Source: Pseudevernia furfuracea (taxonomy: Eukaryota; Ascomycota; Lecanoromycetes; Lecanorales; Parmeliaceae). Taken from it: 64,000 nucleotides of DNA. A model generated the notes under the pieces. The model saw only the letters and a program-made list of their open reading frames with translations. It was not told the DNA's origin and made no database searches. Position numbers and translations under genes: made by a program. Position 1 is the stretch's first letter. The number at the start of each line of letters is the position of its first letter. Below, piece by piece: positions 12,161 to 22,553 of this stretch. The DNA lies in assembly GCA_022315425.1 (NCBI GenBank), contig JAIUPT010000041.1:2046001-2110000 (forward strand), in the 5' to 3' direction.

Positions 12161-14878
12161 GCGAGAGAAAGGGGGACGCGTGGGGAGCGAGGATGATCAC
12201 TTTGGAGGAAAGGTACCGAGCGACGGTGCCAATTGCGCATACTCTAGACGTCACGAATGCAGGTGATCGAGGAAGGGCACTTCCTCCTGGGAAAGGCGGT
12301 CTTGGATCGCATCAAAGCCCGCGCTCTTTTTGGCTTCATGAGTGGAAGGTAGATAGATGGCTTTCAACCCTAGATACGCAAATGGGGGTCTTGTCCTCTC
12401 GTGGTTGGTTTCCCCCAGAGGAATGATAGCTAGCCTACCTGCTTCAAAACAATCAACGAAGAGCTGCTTTTTTCTCATTCGCCAACTTCCAAGTCCTTGC
12501 TGAATTCGTGAGACTGTGCCAGGTTCCGCTGCCGTGAACACTACAGCCGTCAACGGAGGAGGAATCCTTCTTTACCAATTGGCATATGTTTTTTTTGTAC
12601 GTTTGCCACGGAGCGCGCGCGTTGGTGTTCGGATATCGTTTCTCCCCCGACCAGGCGCTCGTCATGTCATGGGAAAAGCGCCACTCGGGCTACAGAAAGT
12701 TTCCTCCTTTTCCACCTTTCGAACGGCAGTGACTGCCCCTCCTTTGATATCCATCCTTTCCTCGGACCACCGAAGCTTAGAACACACAAACGTCCCATTC
12801 GCCGACACCCGTGCTCGACCCGCCCTTGAGGGGCCTTCCGCATTCCAGGTGCAGCTTCCCCCCCCGCTCCCTCCCTCCCTTATGACCGAGTCAAACGCAA
12901 TCTACTTTCCCTGACACACGCGTCTATGCTCCGGCGTGTCCGGACCTCCGTATCAACGAAAAGGACCAACGATTCCAAATCGATCAACCCCCCCCTCCCT
13001 ACCCATGTCTCGACCGGACCAGACGATAACTCCATAGGCGCTTCGGCTGACGATCAGCAACAAAAGACCGACTGAGATGAATCAAAAAAAACACGCACAA
13101 ATCCCGAAAGGTTCGGACTTCGTCCGCAAATCGGTATCGAGCACGGCTGAAGCATAGAAAGGGATTTGTATGTAACCGATAAGCGGTTCAAAATCCCTAT
13201 AGGGTGTGAACAGAAAGAAGGAAAGAGAGAGAGAGAGAGAGAGAGAGCTGCTGGGCCAGCGCCAACGCGTCAGCTGTCGTGTTCTTTTGGATGGATGGGA
13301 TCATTTGGGCTGGGGTTGAATAAGGGAAAATCTCTGGGGTTTCAGAGAGAAGCATGTTTTTTTTTGGTAGGGAATGACAGACGTATCTTTTGTAGCTGGC
13401 TGGGATGCGCTTGGAAGAAAAATACAACCCCCGCCTCCCCTCTCTCCCCGGCAGATCAACTCTAGACGTGCGTGGCAGGATCATGGATAGGTTGTTTTCG
13501 ACTTGTTTGAAGGGCGAATCAAAGTAGGATGTATAAACGCTTAGTCTCGGTGGACAGGTGTCAAAAGGATTCGCGTTGAGCAAATTTTATCTTCTTGGTC
13601 GATATGTTTTTTCTTCTCGGTGCTGTACTTAGCTGGGTCGCGGGAGAATATGCTGTGAGTGGTACTGTACTCTACCAAGGCTAGAACCCCCCCGATGGCT
13701 CTGAACCTGGTCAACACACACCCAATACACTGACCAGGACGCGACACAATTTTTTTTTTCATGGCAAGAGACGAATTGATTTCGGGAAAAGAAACGTCGG
13801 GTCGATTGTTGTGGAGTCGGTAAAAACGCCTCTGAGCAGCGGATCCAGCGACGCTGAATATGCTCGTAACGACGGGAAAAAAGGTAGACTGTCCCTATTT
13901 CTTTACAGGTGCGGTATGACCCACAACTATCAACGCCGCAGACGTAAAGACCCGCGGCACCTTAGACTCCCTACTCAGTATCCAGCCTTTCTCATAAAGC
14001 AAAAGCATGTCCCTCTCATCCATCAATTAGGCGTTCATGATGAAAGCCTTTGTCAACTTGATTCCCATCTCCCTCCTCATTCACCAAAGTCAACGCCGCT
14101 CTCGGCTTCGACGCCCGCCAATTCCAAGCTCACCTCACCTTTCAAGGCGCTTCCCTCATAGCGGCATTCTTCTTCACGCTGTCGATCTTCACTGATGATT
14201 CTATTACCACGATTTGTGTATCGCCAGCTCCATCTGCTGGCCGACTCTCCATGACGCACAGTCAATATGTCATTCTCGTCTCCTCGTGCCTGCCCAAAAA
14301 TCGAGTAATGTTTCCAGGATTATACGTATGCCTGACTTGTATCATTACAGTTAACCCGTCTCGACCATCTTTTATATCAACTCCGAAGACGGCGCGAGCT
14401 GAATTTATTCTGTATTGACCATAGTAAGACGACGGTTGTCGATGCGAGATATGATGGACATAAGACCGCCGCAGACACAGGTTTTAGACTCCTGTATCGC
14501 TTTGTGATGGAGAGGGACAGAAGAATGAAGGGGATGATAGGCGGAAAATGGGCAGAGAAGGGAGCAAAAGGGGATCGAAACACAGTGACATTGAGGGCTT
14601 TGAGAAAGAAATCATGATGATAGTCAAGCAATATATATCTTTCTTTGATCGACGGGCAAATGTTAGATTAAGCCAGATCGACTCCATCGATAAAGCCTTT
14701 CTGAAAATGGTAGAAACGTGGGCAGCGTTGATCGAATTTGGGGCTGACAAAGAACAAAAAGGATCGTACAGATAAACTGGTAGTGCAGTATGCATGCAAA
14801 AGAGCAACGATCCAAAACCCATCTTTCATAGAACAGGATTGAATTGCATCTAGCTGAGCTGTATTAGCGCTCATCCTC
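12161..14878. other. Long intergenic region
   Basis: This 2.7-kb stretch has no recognisable gene. The open frames inside are short, mostly lack ATG starts and show skewed composition. A GA microsatellite lies at 13225-13247. A coding-like frame of about 75 codons around 14088-14310 (+) contains a hydrophobic segment but could not be tied to a start, splice pattern or family. Confidence 0.4.
13225..13247. repeat. (GA)n microsatellite
   Basis: About eleven GA dinucleotides in a row lie in a non-coding stretch. Confidence 0.9.
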
Positions 14879-16090
14879 TCAAGGTAAAGTAGATACATCT
14901 ATAGCCTGAATCATCAATGAGCCATAATCAGACACGAGGATGGCCTTGCCATTGGGGCTAATGGCCAATTCCCGCGGGAACAAGCCCGTCGGGATCTGGC
15001 CCAGGTTAGCCGGTTCGCCGCGGATGGCAGCATCTACGTCAACAACAGACAGTCCCGTAGTAGCGTTACCGTATACAGAGGGGTTCACGCCGGCGAAGCG
15101 ATTCGAGTTGGCCGTGAGGATTCGACGCTCGTTTGGCCCTGCAAATCTCAGGCCGACGGGAGAAGTGCCAACCTGGACGGAGGCGAGCAACGCCGCACCC
15201 TGATCGGAGATGAGTTTCGAAGCGTCGAACGCGAGGAGGGCGTTGCTTTCACGTGCGGTGACCCAGACTACCTGATCGTCTCGCGAGACAATAACCCTTA
15301 CCGGTCCGCAACCGGCAGTAACCTGTGTTATAAGCGCCTTGCTTGGGTCGGTTTTCAATCTTTCGACGTCAATAACGCTGAGGGTGCCTTGTGTAGTGCT
15401 GTTCGGGGCCGTTTCACTAGTTGCGTAGAGAATGCGGCCGTCAGATGAGAGTGCGGTGCCAACTACCAGGTCACCCAGGGTAAGGTATCCAACGTAGGTG
15501 CCAGAGACAGTCCCGTTAGCGGCGGGCCTCTGCAGCTCGAATACCTCGATGGTCCCGCGTCCACCAGTCTGCCGTGAGCCATCTTCCTGGCTCACGAAGG
15601 CATACTTGTCGTCTCGGGTTACAGTCACCTCGATTGCGCTATCTCCGGCGGCAGCAATACCATTCAAAACGCCGACAACTGCGTCTGGGCTGCCGGTGGC
15701 TGCCTTTGCCACATCGACCATGATTAAAGCAGTGCTAAAGGCAGTCACCAGCACATGGCGGCCGTTGTGGGTTAGAGCGATTCCTGTGCTTCCATCGACA
15801 CTCACGTAGGGTGCTGGTAGCGGGATCTCGTGGATTAGGCGTGGGATGAATGCGCTGGTATTCAACACGCCCAGACTTGTATTCAAAGCCACAAATGCTA
15901 TGTCGTTTTGCAGTGCATAGACCAGACCGAATGGATGAGCCGGAACAGGAATTTCTGCGGTCCGCACACTCGTGAGGTTCTTTTCCGGCGGGGCTACGGT
16001 TTGGCAGCCAGGTAGCACTACAGCTTCAACAGCACCGATGCAAGCAAGCGCGCCAGCAAGCGACGAGCCGACTGAGAGAGTGCCAATCAT
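14879..16090 (-). CDS. Secreted YVTN/lactonase-like beta-propeller protein
   Basis: This is a single uninterrupted exon of 403 codons starting at ATG 16090. The N-terminus (MIGTLSVGSSLAGALACIGA) is a likely signal peptide, with cleavage before VVLPGC. The rest is a chain of beta-propeller blades of the YVTN/lactonase type. Repeating blade ends read GLVYALQNDIAFVALNTS, IALTHNGRHVLVTAF, VTVTRDDKYAFVSQEDGS, TALSSDGRILYATSE, VIVSRDDQVVWVTARESN and LAISPNGKAILVSDYGS. Several NGT/NST sites fit a secreted glycoprotein. The family includes 6-phosphogluconolactonase-like folds, but no catalytic residues can be assigned, so enzymatic activity is unproven. Upstream (16091-16370) the minus-strand promoter contains no other gene. 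Confidence 0.82.
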   Translation of the reverse strand: MIGTLSVGSSLAGALACIGAVEAVVLPGCQTVAPPEKNLTSVRTAEIPVPAHPFGLVYALQNDIAFVALNTSLGVLNTSAFIPRLIHEIPLPAPYVSVDGSTGIALTHNGRHVLVTAFSTALIMVDVAKAATGSPDAVVGVLNGIAAAGDSAIEVTVTRDDKYAFVSQEDGSRQTGGRGTIEVFELQRPAANGTVSGTYVGYLTLGDLVVGTALSSDGRILYATSETAPNSTTQGTLSVIDVERLKTDPSKALITQVTAGCGPVRVIVSRDDQVVWVTARESNALLAFDASKLISDQGAALLASVQVGTSPVGLRFAGPNERRILTANSNRFAGVNPSVYGNATTGLSVVDVDAAIRGEPANLGQIPTGLFPRELAISPNGKAILVSDYGSLMIQAIDVSTLP

Positions 16091-17050
16091 TTCGGCTACG
16101 CTGAGTCAGCTGGACTAAAAGATATATGGCAAGATGTGGGTACCGGCGTGTGGGAGGACAGGGAGGACAGGCTACGCGGAGCGGAAGTATACTCTAATGA
16201 TCCGACGAATAGTGCTAGGGCTCCAGTGACTGAACAGCGAAAGAAGCATGAGAAGCAATCAGAAACAGTCCATGGAGGCGGCTATGGGCCAGTATTTATG
16301 CGTGAAAAGAAAGCGAGATCCCGTCTCATGATATCATCTAGAAACCGAGCAATTCGAGAGGGGAAGTGATGGATTCGATGGTGAGTCTTTGGCCCGCTGG
16401 TTATTACGGCATAAATTCAAGAGTGAGTGAGGGAATTATCAAGCAGAAGCAGTGAAGGATCATGTCCATGGTAGATCAGTAAGACACGGTCTCCTCCAGT
16501 TAAAAACAAGCCTCACCGCCACGTGGATTAACTGGCGCAGAAGATTGATTAATGTACTCTTTGATTTACAAGTTGTTTATGAGGACGGAGTAGGAATCGA
16601 AACCTATAAGTCGCTCACGCTCTAACGTTTTTCGGGACAGCCTTGCAAAACCCTTTGCGGGGGTGAGGGTGAGGGTGAGGGTGAGGGTGAGAGGGCGGGA
16701 GGGAGGAGGTACAGGTGAAGGGTACGGTTGGTTTATGAATATAGAGAATTATGTCAAGGTAGCGTAATGGTGTATGTAGAAATGCTTCTTGGAGTTCATC
16801 TATCACGGTTTGTTCCTCATAATGTGTGTTAGTTGTGCGGATACTCTCTCCTTGATGAGGCCCAAATGGACGTTTGGATATCGAGAATTCGCTTGATTGA
16901 GTTGATTGAGTAGAGAGGTCTGTACTTTTAAAGACCAATGATTATGGTACAATGCTGCTGTAAACGCCCGCTTCAAGGGGTATCTCGACGCTATGCTTGG
17001 GAAAATTGAAAGGGCTGTTCCCTGTGCTGATTAAGAATCATTACTGACAA
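16091..17050. other. Intergenic region with a hexanucleotide repeat
   Basis: This lies between the tail of the MOB gene and the start of the propeller gene, both on the minus strand. It carries a GGGTGA tandem repeat at 16661-16692. No gene is supported; short open frames on both strands lack motifs. Confidence 0.45.
16661..16692. repeat. (GGGTGA)n hexanucleotide repeat
   Basis: Five successive GGGTGA units are visible. The unit is G-rich on one strand but is not the TTAGGG telomere unit. Confidence 0.9.
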
Positions 17051-18760
17051 CTATCCCTCGTTCTCTGCTTCCTTCTCCGTGTCATCGTGGATGGCGGTGA
17101 CGATAGAGGCGGTATCGTCCCCATCATCTTCAGCCATGTCTCCGGCGTCCTTTCCCTCCTTCTCCGTCTCCACATCCTTCTCATCCTTCAGTGCACCTCC
17201 AACAGCCGGTCCACTTCCCGCGGGTTCTGGCACGTCATCCTTCTTCTCCGCCGCATTAGAGATCTGAGCCAAGGGTCCACCCTTCTCTTTGACAGGCGAT
17301 TCCGACTCATCTTCCTCTCCTTCAGCAATAGTACCGACAGCCGAGCCAACAGAAGGTGTTTGCTTGTGACGTCTCGTAGTCGCGCCTGTAACCTGAAGCG
17401 CAGTCGCATCCTCCTCAGCCTCCTCCTCGCCTGTCTTCTTCGTTCCAGCCTTCTCCTGACGATCGTGCTCCATCTCTTCTTTGGATGGCAATCCCTCGGC
17501 CTCGGGAGGGATGGTATAGTTGTCATCTTGAATGAGCCCGTAGACATCGCAGACGGTCTTGAACAGCGTGTAGATCCCTCCACTTGCCTCGACCGGCCAG
17601 AATACGCCCTCACGATGTTGGAACCACGCGTGTGCGAAGATGCGGTAGACGCGCCTCATGACGTTTGTGATGTTGCGAACGGCGGTCTGATGGCTAGGAC
17701 TGTCCTGTGGGCCAAGCGTCATACGACTAGGGAAAAGCTTGACGGAGGTGAGTATGTCACCAGCCCAGTCGAGTGTGTGGATGCAGTAGTCGACTGCGCA
17801 GCAGGCTTTGGGCGTATCGTGTACAGCGCACAGGTATTGCCATTCTGACGCACGCATCTCGGGGCACGAGGCTGCTGAGCAGGCTGGGTCGATCTTGGTA
17901 AGCAGTGCGACGAGCAGATCGTTGGCGTGCTGGGTGAGGAAGCGAGTGAGTTCATAGAGCCAAAGCGAGCGGTCGATGTTGGCCGGTGGGGTGGCTATGA
18001 GCATGGCTGTTTCGTGGGTGAGGGGTACGGTGGCTGTGGGATCAGTCGCGGAGCGAGTGTGCTCGTAGTGAAGGGCTTTGATGTGCTCTTGCAGCTGAAA
18101 GGGCGAATCAAGCTGTGTATCGATTAGACGAGTAACTCCGGATGGGGTCAGGCTGAAGATAATGGCAGTAGATGGGCCTACTTGGTTCAGGGGGACCAAA
18201 GGGGGACCGGATGGCATATCGGCTGCCTTTGTGCCAGGGCGAATCCTCCTCGTTGCTCCTTGATCGAGCTTTGCCATGTCCTCCCCTTCTGGTATGATTG
18301 GTCCAGGCTCACCGATCATTGCCGGTGATTGCGGTGCAGCGATTTGAACTTCGGGAGCAGGTGGAGGGCTATAGGCTCGTGGTGAGCGTGACGGTGATGG
18401 AGGAGCTACCATCCTGCCGGTCTGTGTGCTACTGAATTTGCCGGTGTTAGGGTTGAAGACTTTTCCAATTATATGTTTTTGATATAGCTTGCGTGGGGTA
18501 GTGACTGGTGAGATTGAGAGTGTATGTAGACACTCTCCAGAGCATTCAACTCCTGCTTTGCCACACCACGCACAATTGGGAGTGGTGGGAGGATTGTCAT
18601 GTAGGGCAGAGGAATTTTGGTCTGTCGCAGACAGTGACACCACAGACGCAGGTTTGTTGTGATCGGCAGGCTCGCTTGCCTGTCCAATCGGTGAGCTGTT
18701 AGGTACGGCCCGTTCCGTCTTGGCATTTGATGACATGGTTTGAAGTGGTGCAGTGAGCAA
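17051..18760 (-). CDS. MOB kinase-activator/phocein family protein with long acidic tail
   Basis: MOB proteins are adaptors and activators of NDR/LATS or STRIPAK kinases. The 569-codon frame is open without introns from ATG 18760; an alternative ATG (MSSNAK) is at 18736. Residues 1-210 are disordered and Pro/Ser-rich except for a Cys cluster at about 63-77 (NCAWCGKAGVECSGECLHTL). The MOB fold spans about 215-410: LDSPFQLQEHI, LWLYELTRFLTQ, then CSAASCPEMRASEWQYLCAVH (C294, C299), CCAVDYCIHTLDWA, LFPSRM and VYRIFAHAWFQHRE (H377, H382). These are the expected zinc ligands. After 440 the protein becomes an acidic Glu/Asp/Lys/Ala tail of about 125 residues. Family assignment is firm. Whether it is the MOB1, MOB2 or phocein subtype is not clear; the core diverges from canonical MOB1. 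Confidence 0.85.
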   Translation of the reverse strand: MLTAPLQTMSSNAKTERAVPNSSPIGQASEPADHNKPASVVSLSATDQNSSALHDNPPTTPNCAWCGKAGVECSGECLHTLSISPVTTPRKLYQKHIIGKVFNPNTGKFSSTQTGRMVAPPSPSRSPRAYSPPPAPEVQIAAPQSPAMIGEPGPIIPEGEDMAKLDQGATRRIRPGTKAADMPSGPPLVPLNQVGPSTAIIFSLTPSGVTRLIDTQLDSPFQLQEHIKALHYEHTRSATDPTATVPLTHETAMLIATPPANIDRSLWLYELTRFLTQHANDLLVALLTKIDPACSAASCPEMRASEWQYLCAVHDTPKACCAVDYCIHTLDWAGDILTSVKLFPSRMTLGPQDSPSHQTAVRNITNVMRRVYRIFAHAWFQHREGVFWPVEASGGIYTLFKTVCDVYGLIQDDNYTIPPEAEGLPSKEEMEHDRQEKAGTKKTGEEEAEEDATALQVTGATTRRHKQTPSVGSAVGTIAEGEEDESESPVKEKGGPLAQISNAAEKKDDVPEPAGSGPAVGGALKDEKDVETEKEGKDAGDMAEDDGDDTASIVTAIHDDTEKEAENEG

Positions 18761-18848
18761 ATGTCTTCTGGAGATAATATTTGAGGCTTTGCCAGCCAGG
18801 AAAAAGCAATAAGAAAGAAAGCAATAAAAATTTCTTTTTCTTGTGAAA
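18761..18848. promoter_or_regulatory. Bidirectional promoter between MOB and CobW genes
   Basis: Only 88 bases separate the two start codons (18760 minus, 18849 plus), or 112 if the inner MOB start is used. Both genes must be driven from this short A/T-rich segment or from within each other's 5' ends. I see no unambiguous TATA or CCAAT element. Confidence 0.6.
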
Positions 18849-20257
18849 ATGATGTTTGTGGATGAAGAAGAACCACCAAACTTGGTGGATGTGACTTATC
18901 CTAGTGCCTCGGCGGTGGCAAATTCCATAATTTCACCACTGCAAGACGTCTCTCTCACCAAGGTCCCTTTGACCATTGTTACTGGCTACCTGGGCGCAGG
19001 CAAGACTACCCTGGTCAACTACATACTGAAGGAGCAGCATGGGAAGAAGATTGCGGTTATCTTGAACGGCTTGTATACACCTCGAGGCTCTCATACTGTG
19101 CCCTTGCATTGCTAATGCGAAATAGAGTTCGGTGATTGTAAGCTCTCCTCCATCAGTCCAGCCATCACCCTCTCCTAATACATTCTTTCATCCAGCCGCC
19201 GATGTCGAAAAAGCCCTCACAGTCACCCAAGACGGTCAAGAAACGCAAGAATGGCTCGAGTTGGCCAATGGCTGCATCTGCTGTTCCATCAAAGACTCCG
19301 GCGTCAATGCAATCGAGTCCCTCATGTCTCGCAGAGGCACCTTCGACTACATCCTCCTCGAAACATCTGGTCTCGCTGATCCTGGCAATCTCACTCCCCT
19401 CTTTTGGGTCGACGATGGCCTGGGTAGCACGATTTACCTCGATGGTATCGTCACGCTCGTTGATGCCAAGAACATCCTTCTGAGCCTGGACGAGAAGCCT
19501 GTGGAGCGAAAGGACGACGATGCAGAGCATGAGGAGATGCATATGACCACCGCACACCTGCAAATCTCCCACGCCGATGTCATCGTAATCAACAAATGTG
19601 ACAGCGTGATGCCTGAACGAGTACACGCGGTCGAAGAAAGAATAACAGGCATCAATGCCCTCGCGAAGATCCACCGGACGCAGTATAGCCAGGTGCCGAA
19701 GCTCGAAAGCTTTCTACTCGACTTGCACGCCTATGATGGGGTGGAGTCGCTAGATGCAATGCGCAAAAGATCACACAGCCATTTGGATCCCGTAAATCCG
19801 CCCTCCCCTTTTCCCCCCCAAGGTGTTTTCAATCCTCGGGCAGCGTGCCTGAAACTCGTACTGAAAGCCCCCGTGCGTGCAGACGATCTCAACAATCACC
19901 CTCCCCATCCCGCCCCTCACGCCCCGCCGGCTCTCGTCCCTCGAATCCTGGCTCCGCTCCCTCCTCTGGGACTCCACCCTCCCGCAACCCGGGCATGACG
20001 GTTTCGAACCCGAATCCACCACATTCGCCATCCACAGACTCAAAGGCCGCATCTTCACCACCGACGGCGCCGTCAAGATGATCCAGGGCGTGAGGGAGGT
20101 GTTTGAAATCGTGGATCTGGATCGAGGCGGGAGCGACGGCAGGAGTGGCGCCAAGGGAATGGAGAGCAGGGCCGAGGGGAAGTTGGTGCTTATTGGCCGG
20201 GGCTTGGACGAGGTTGCGTTTGGGGGGAGCTTGCGGGCGAGTTTGGATGCTGCCTGA
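18849..20257 (+). CDS. CobW/P47K (ZNG1-type) metal-chaperone GTPase
   Basis: COG0523/CobW GTPases hand metal ions, often zinc, to client enzymes. The first ATG is at 18849. N-terminal PLTIVTGYLGAGKTTLVNYI is the Walker A segment. After intron 1 the conserved NEFGDSADVEKALTV is rebuilt across two introns. Then follow ELANGCICCSIKDSGV, which holds the CxCC metal motif, YILLETSGLADPG, and VINKCDSV (the NKxD guanine motif). A third intron (19795-19878) joins HSHLDP to TISTITLPIPPL, and the C-terminal domain has DGFEPES and IHRLKGRIFTTDGAVKMIQGVREVFEI. Ends with TGA 20255-20257. Intron 1 appears to use a GC donor at 19069, because only that junction restores NEFGD. ZNG1-like fungal proteins have the same layout. 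Confidence 0.9.
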
Positions 20258-20931
20258 AGAACAGAGTAGGGGGGGGGTAGGGGGGGAGATCGATAGAGCG
20301 ATAATGCTGTTCGGCGGAGATATTTAGTTCGTATCTAGATTCGACTCCCTAATGGCGCCCCGGTACATTTTGGTGTTGCGGTGCTTCTTTATTTTCTGGT
20401 GCTTTTGTCATGTCTACCCTTGGTCGTGTGGTTAGGTTTTGAGACTCGGGATGGTGGAGGGATGAGATTAGTGCCGTGGTAGAGTAGGTACGAAGCAGAA
20501 TGTACAGGTAGGTAGGCACATGTACGGGTTGAAGAGAAACAGTTTTCGTAATCTCACCATAAGCCCAGATACAAGATACGTGAAGCACAAATCTTGGGGT
20601 ATTATATAGTCATCTGATTAAGTAGTATCTCGAACCAAAGCCGGTAGTCTATCTATGTCGCTAATTTGCAGCAGGAGCAACGGCCACTGCAGTCGGCTTT
20701 TGTATGTACAAAGAAAAAACCATCTCACCTACAGAGATTTCATCCCGTCTCAAGGATCATCCGCTTCGAATTGAATCGAGTCCCACACCTCTATGTCGTA
20801 TCCTCGTCTCTTGTCAAGCCGAGCTAGCTCCAAAACGCCTTGCGGAAATGAATTGGGGTTGTATGTTCGTGGGCATCGTGTCTTGTATGTGTGTATGTAT
20901 GTATGTATGGAGCAGGCGTCAAGCAACCAAC
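20258..20931. other. Convergent intergenic region with one copy of the T-arm-like repeat
   Basis: This lies between the convergent CobW and desaturase genes. It contains one copy of the ~85-bp dispersed repeat (20307-20397) and a GTAT-rich stretch near 20888-20910. No gene is supported. Confidence 0.55.
20307..20397 (+). repeat. ~85-bp dispersed repeat, copy 1 (T-arm-like)
   Basis: It shares GCGGAGATATTTAGTTCGTA, then a TAATGGCGC block and GTGTTGCGGTGCTT plus a T-rich end with two other places in the window (50634-50716 and the reverse strand of 61013-61096). In this copy the T-loop-like core is mutated (CTAGATTCGACTCCCTA). Sequence similarity stops at the TTTTCT end. Confidence 0.8.
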
Positions 20932-22553
20932 TTACGCGGCTCCGGCGGTGGCAACAGGTTCTGCGATCTTGGTCACTTGGTTGCCGGCGCGGATGATCTT
21001 CCGACCTTGGCCGTCCTTGTCGAATTGCACGTCTTTGTTTTCTCGCTGCGCTCGCTTCCAGATCTCAACTTCGCAGCCACCACGGATGACGCCGACTCTC
21101 ATTGTGGAGAGGAGATTGTGGGCAGCGTTGGAGTGCATATAGACACCTCCGTTGAACATGGCGGTGGCGTCCTTGCCAATGCCGCTGCTGATCATGGCTT
21201 TTCCTCCCGGGTGCTCCTTGATGAAATTGGACACGTCGTGAACCACGCCAGCCACAGCGATGAGACCGCGGCCATTCTTGGCCTGGTCTTGGAAGTCGTC
21301 CCATTCCATGACTGGTAGAGCATCGAGTGGTACACCCCAGTCGAGCTTGCTACGCTTCTGGTCGAGCTTCTTCTGCTGCTGTTGGACTCGGCCCTTCTCG
21401 ATTTCGTTCTGCTTGAATTGCTTGAGATCGTATGCCAGGCCCATTTGCTTCCACATCCAAATGCTCCATTTGGTGGGGTCATACTGGAAAGTCTCGATGG
21501 CGTTGCGGTAGTCGGAAGGAAATTCGTGGTGAAAGTTGTGGTAACCTTCACCGAGGGTTACGAGGGCCGTGATGACGTGGTCACGAGGCGAGTTGCGGTC
21601 GTCAAAAGGCTGGTCACCGAGCCAATGAGCTAGAGAGTTGACGCAGAATGTGGCTTGTTGGACGAAGAAGATGCGCAGAATGCCGGCGTAGATGAAGCCG
21701 CCAATCCAGTCACCCCAGCCTAGACCTGCCACGAGCATGGGGAAGACAAGACCCATAAAGAGGACGACCTTGAGGTAGTTCTTGTGTTGCCAGACGACGA
21801 CTGGATCTTCGTTTAGATCGCTGATGTCGGTGCGGCCAATTCGTTTTGGGTTTTGCTTCATCAACATCCATCCGAAGTGGCTGTAGACTAGTCCCTTTCG
21901 TACGGAATAAGGGTCTTTGTCAGTGTCGGTGTAGCGGTGATGTGCGCGGTGGTCACGGGCCCCTGGAGTTTTTTTTGTCAGCATCCCGCTCCTCGAGAAA
22001 GTAATAATTTAGCACTGGGTTTACTGACACCAGCGTACCGATCCCTCCACGGCTCCTCCACCGACAGCAGCAAGGAAGATTCTCAGGGGGAGAGTGGCAG
22101 AGTATGAAGTATGCGCCCCTGGAACAAGTCAGTAATGTAGTCAGCAGATTGTAAGAGAGGCTACACGCACATAGCCTATGATAGCCAGCAGTGATTCCCA
22201 GTCCCGTGGCGAAGTAATAGATGACACTCCAAACGGCGGTCTTCCAAAACAAAGGTGTCCAGAAGGCAGCGATACAGCCAATGAGTGGAATCCCAACGAT
22301 CAAGTAGACGTTGAGCCAGTTGACATGCTTGTACCAGTTGGCTGAATGGAGTTGTCAGCTTGACGTATGGAAGATGATGAGTATAGAGGGAGTACTAACC
22401 TTTTGTTATGGGACTGTCGGTGATGTGAGGCTTGTTAGGTCGGTAGGACTGTGACCTATTTGGCTCCGACTTCTTCGCTGCTGATGACGGCTGTGATGAC
22501 TGGTATTCAGGCTTCACGGCCATATGGCCTGCGGCCGGCTGGGAAGACGGCAT
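20932..22553 (-). CDS. OLE1: Delta-9 acyl-CoA desaturase with cytochrome b5 domain
   Basis: This ER-membrane enzyme introduces the cis-9 double bond into palmitoyl- and stearoyl-CoA. The fused b5 domain supplies electrons. Start is at ATG 22553 (MPSSQPAAGHMAVKPEYQ). The exons join to give WYKHVNWLNVYLIVGIPLIG (first membrane segment), WSVIYYFATGLGITAGYHRLW (His box 1, HRLWAH after splicing), RDHRAHHRYTDTDKDPYS (box 2) and GEGYHNFHHEFPSDYRNA (box 3). Hydrophobic stretches occur around VVLFMGLVFPMLVAGLGW. The C-terminal b5 domain has the heme motif FIKEHPGGKAMI and HSNAAHNLLSTMRVGVI. At least four introns lie upstream of 21960; the long last exon is uninterrupted to 20932. Architecture and length (about 475 residues) match fungal OLE1/SdeA proteins. 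Confidence 0.93.

Noticed and set aside
14088..14310. Coding-like frame with a hydrophobic segment
   Set aside because: No start codon, splice pattern or family could be attached; chance openness cannot be excluded.
17087..17848. 253-codon plus-strand frame opposite the MOB gene
   Set aside because: Shadow of the MOB coding sequence; composition and lack of motif argue against a real gene.
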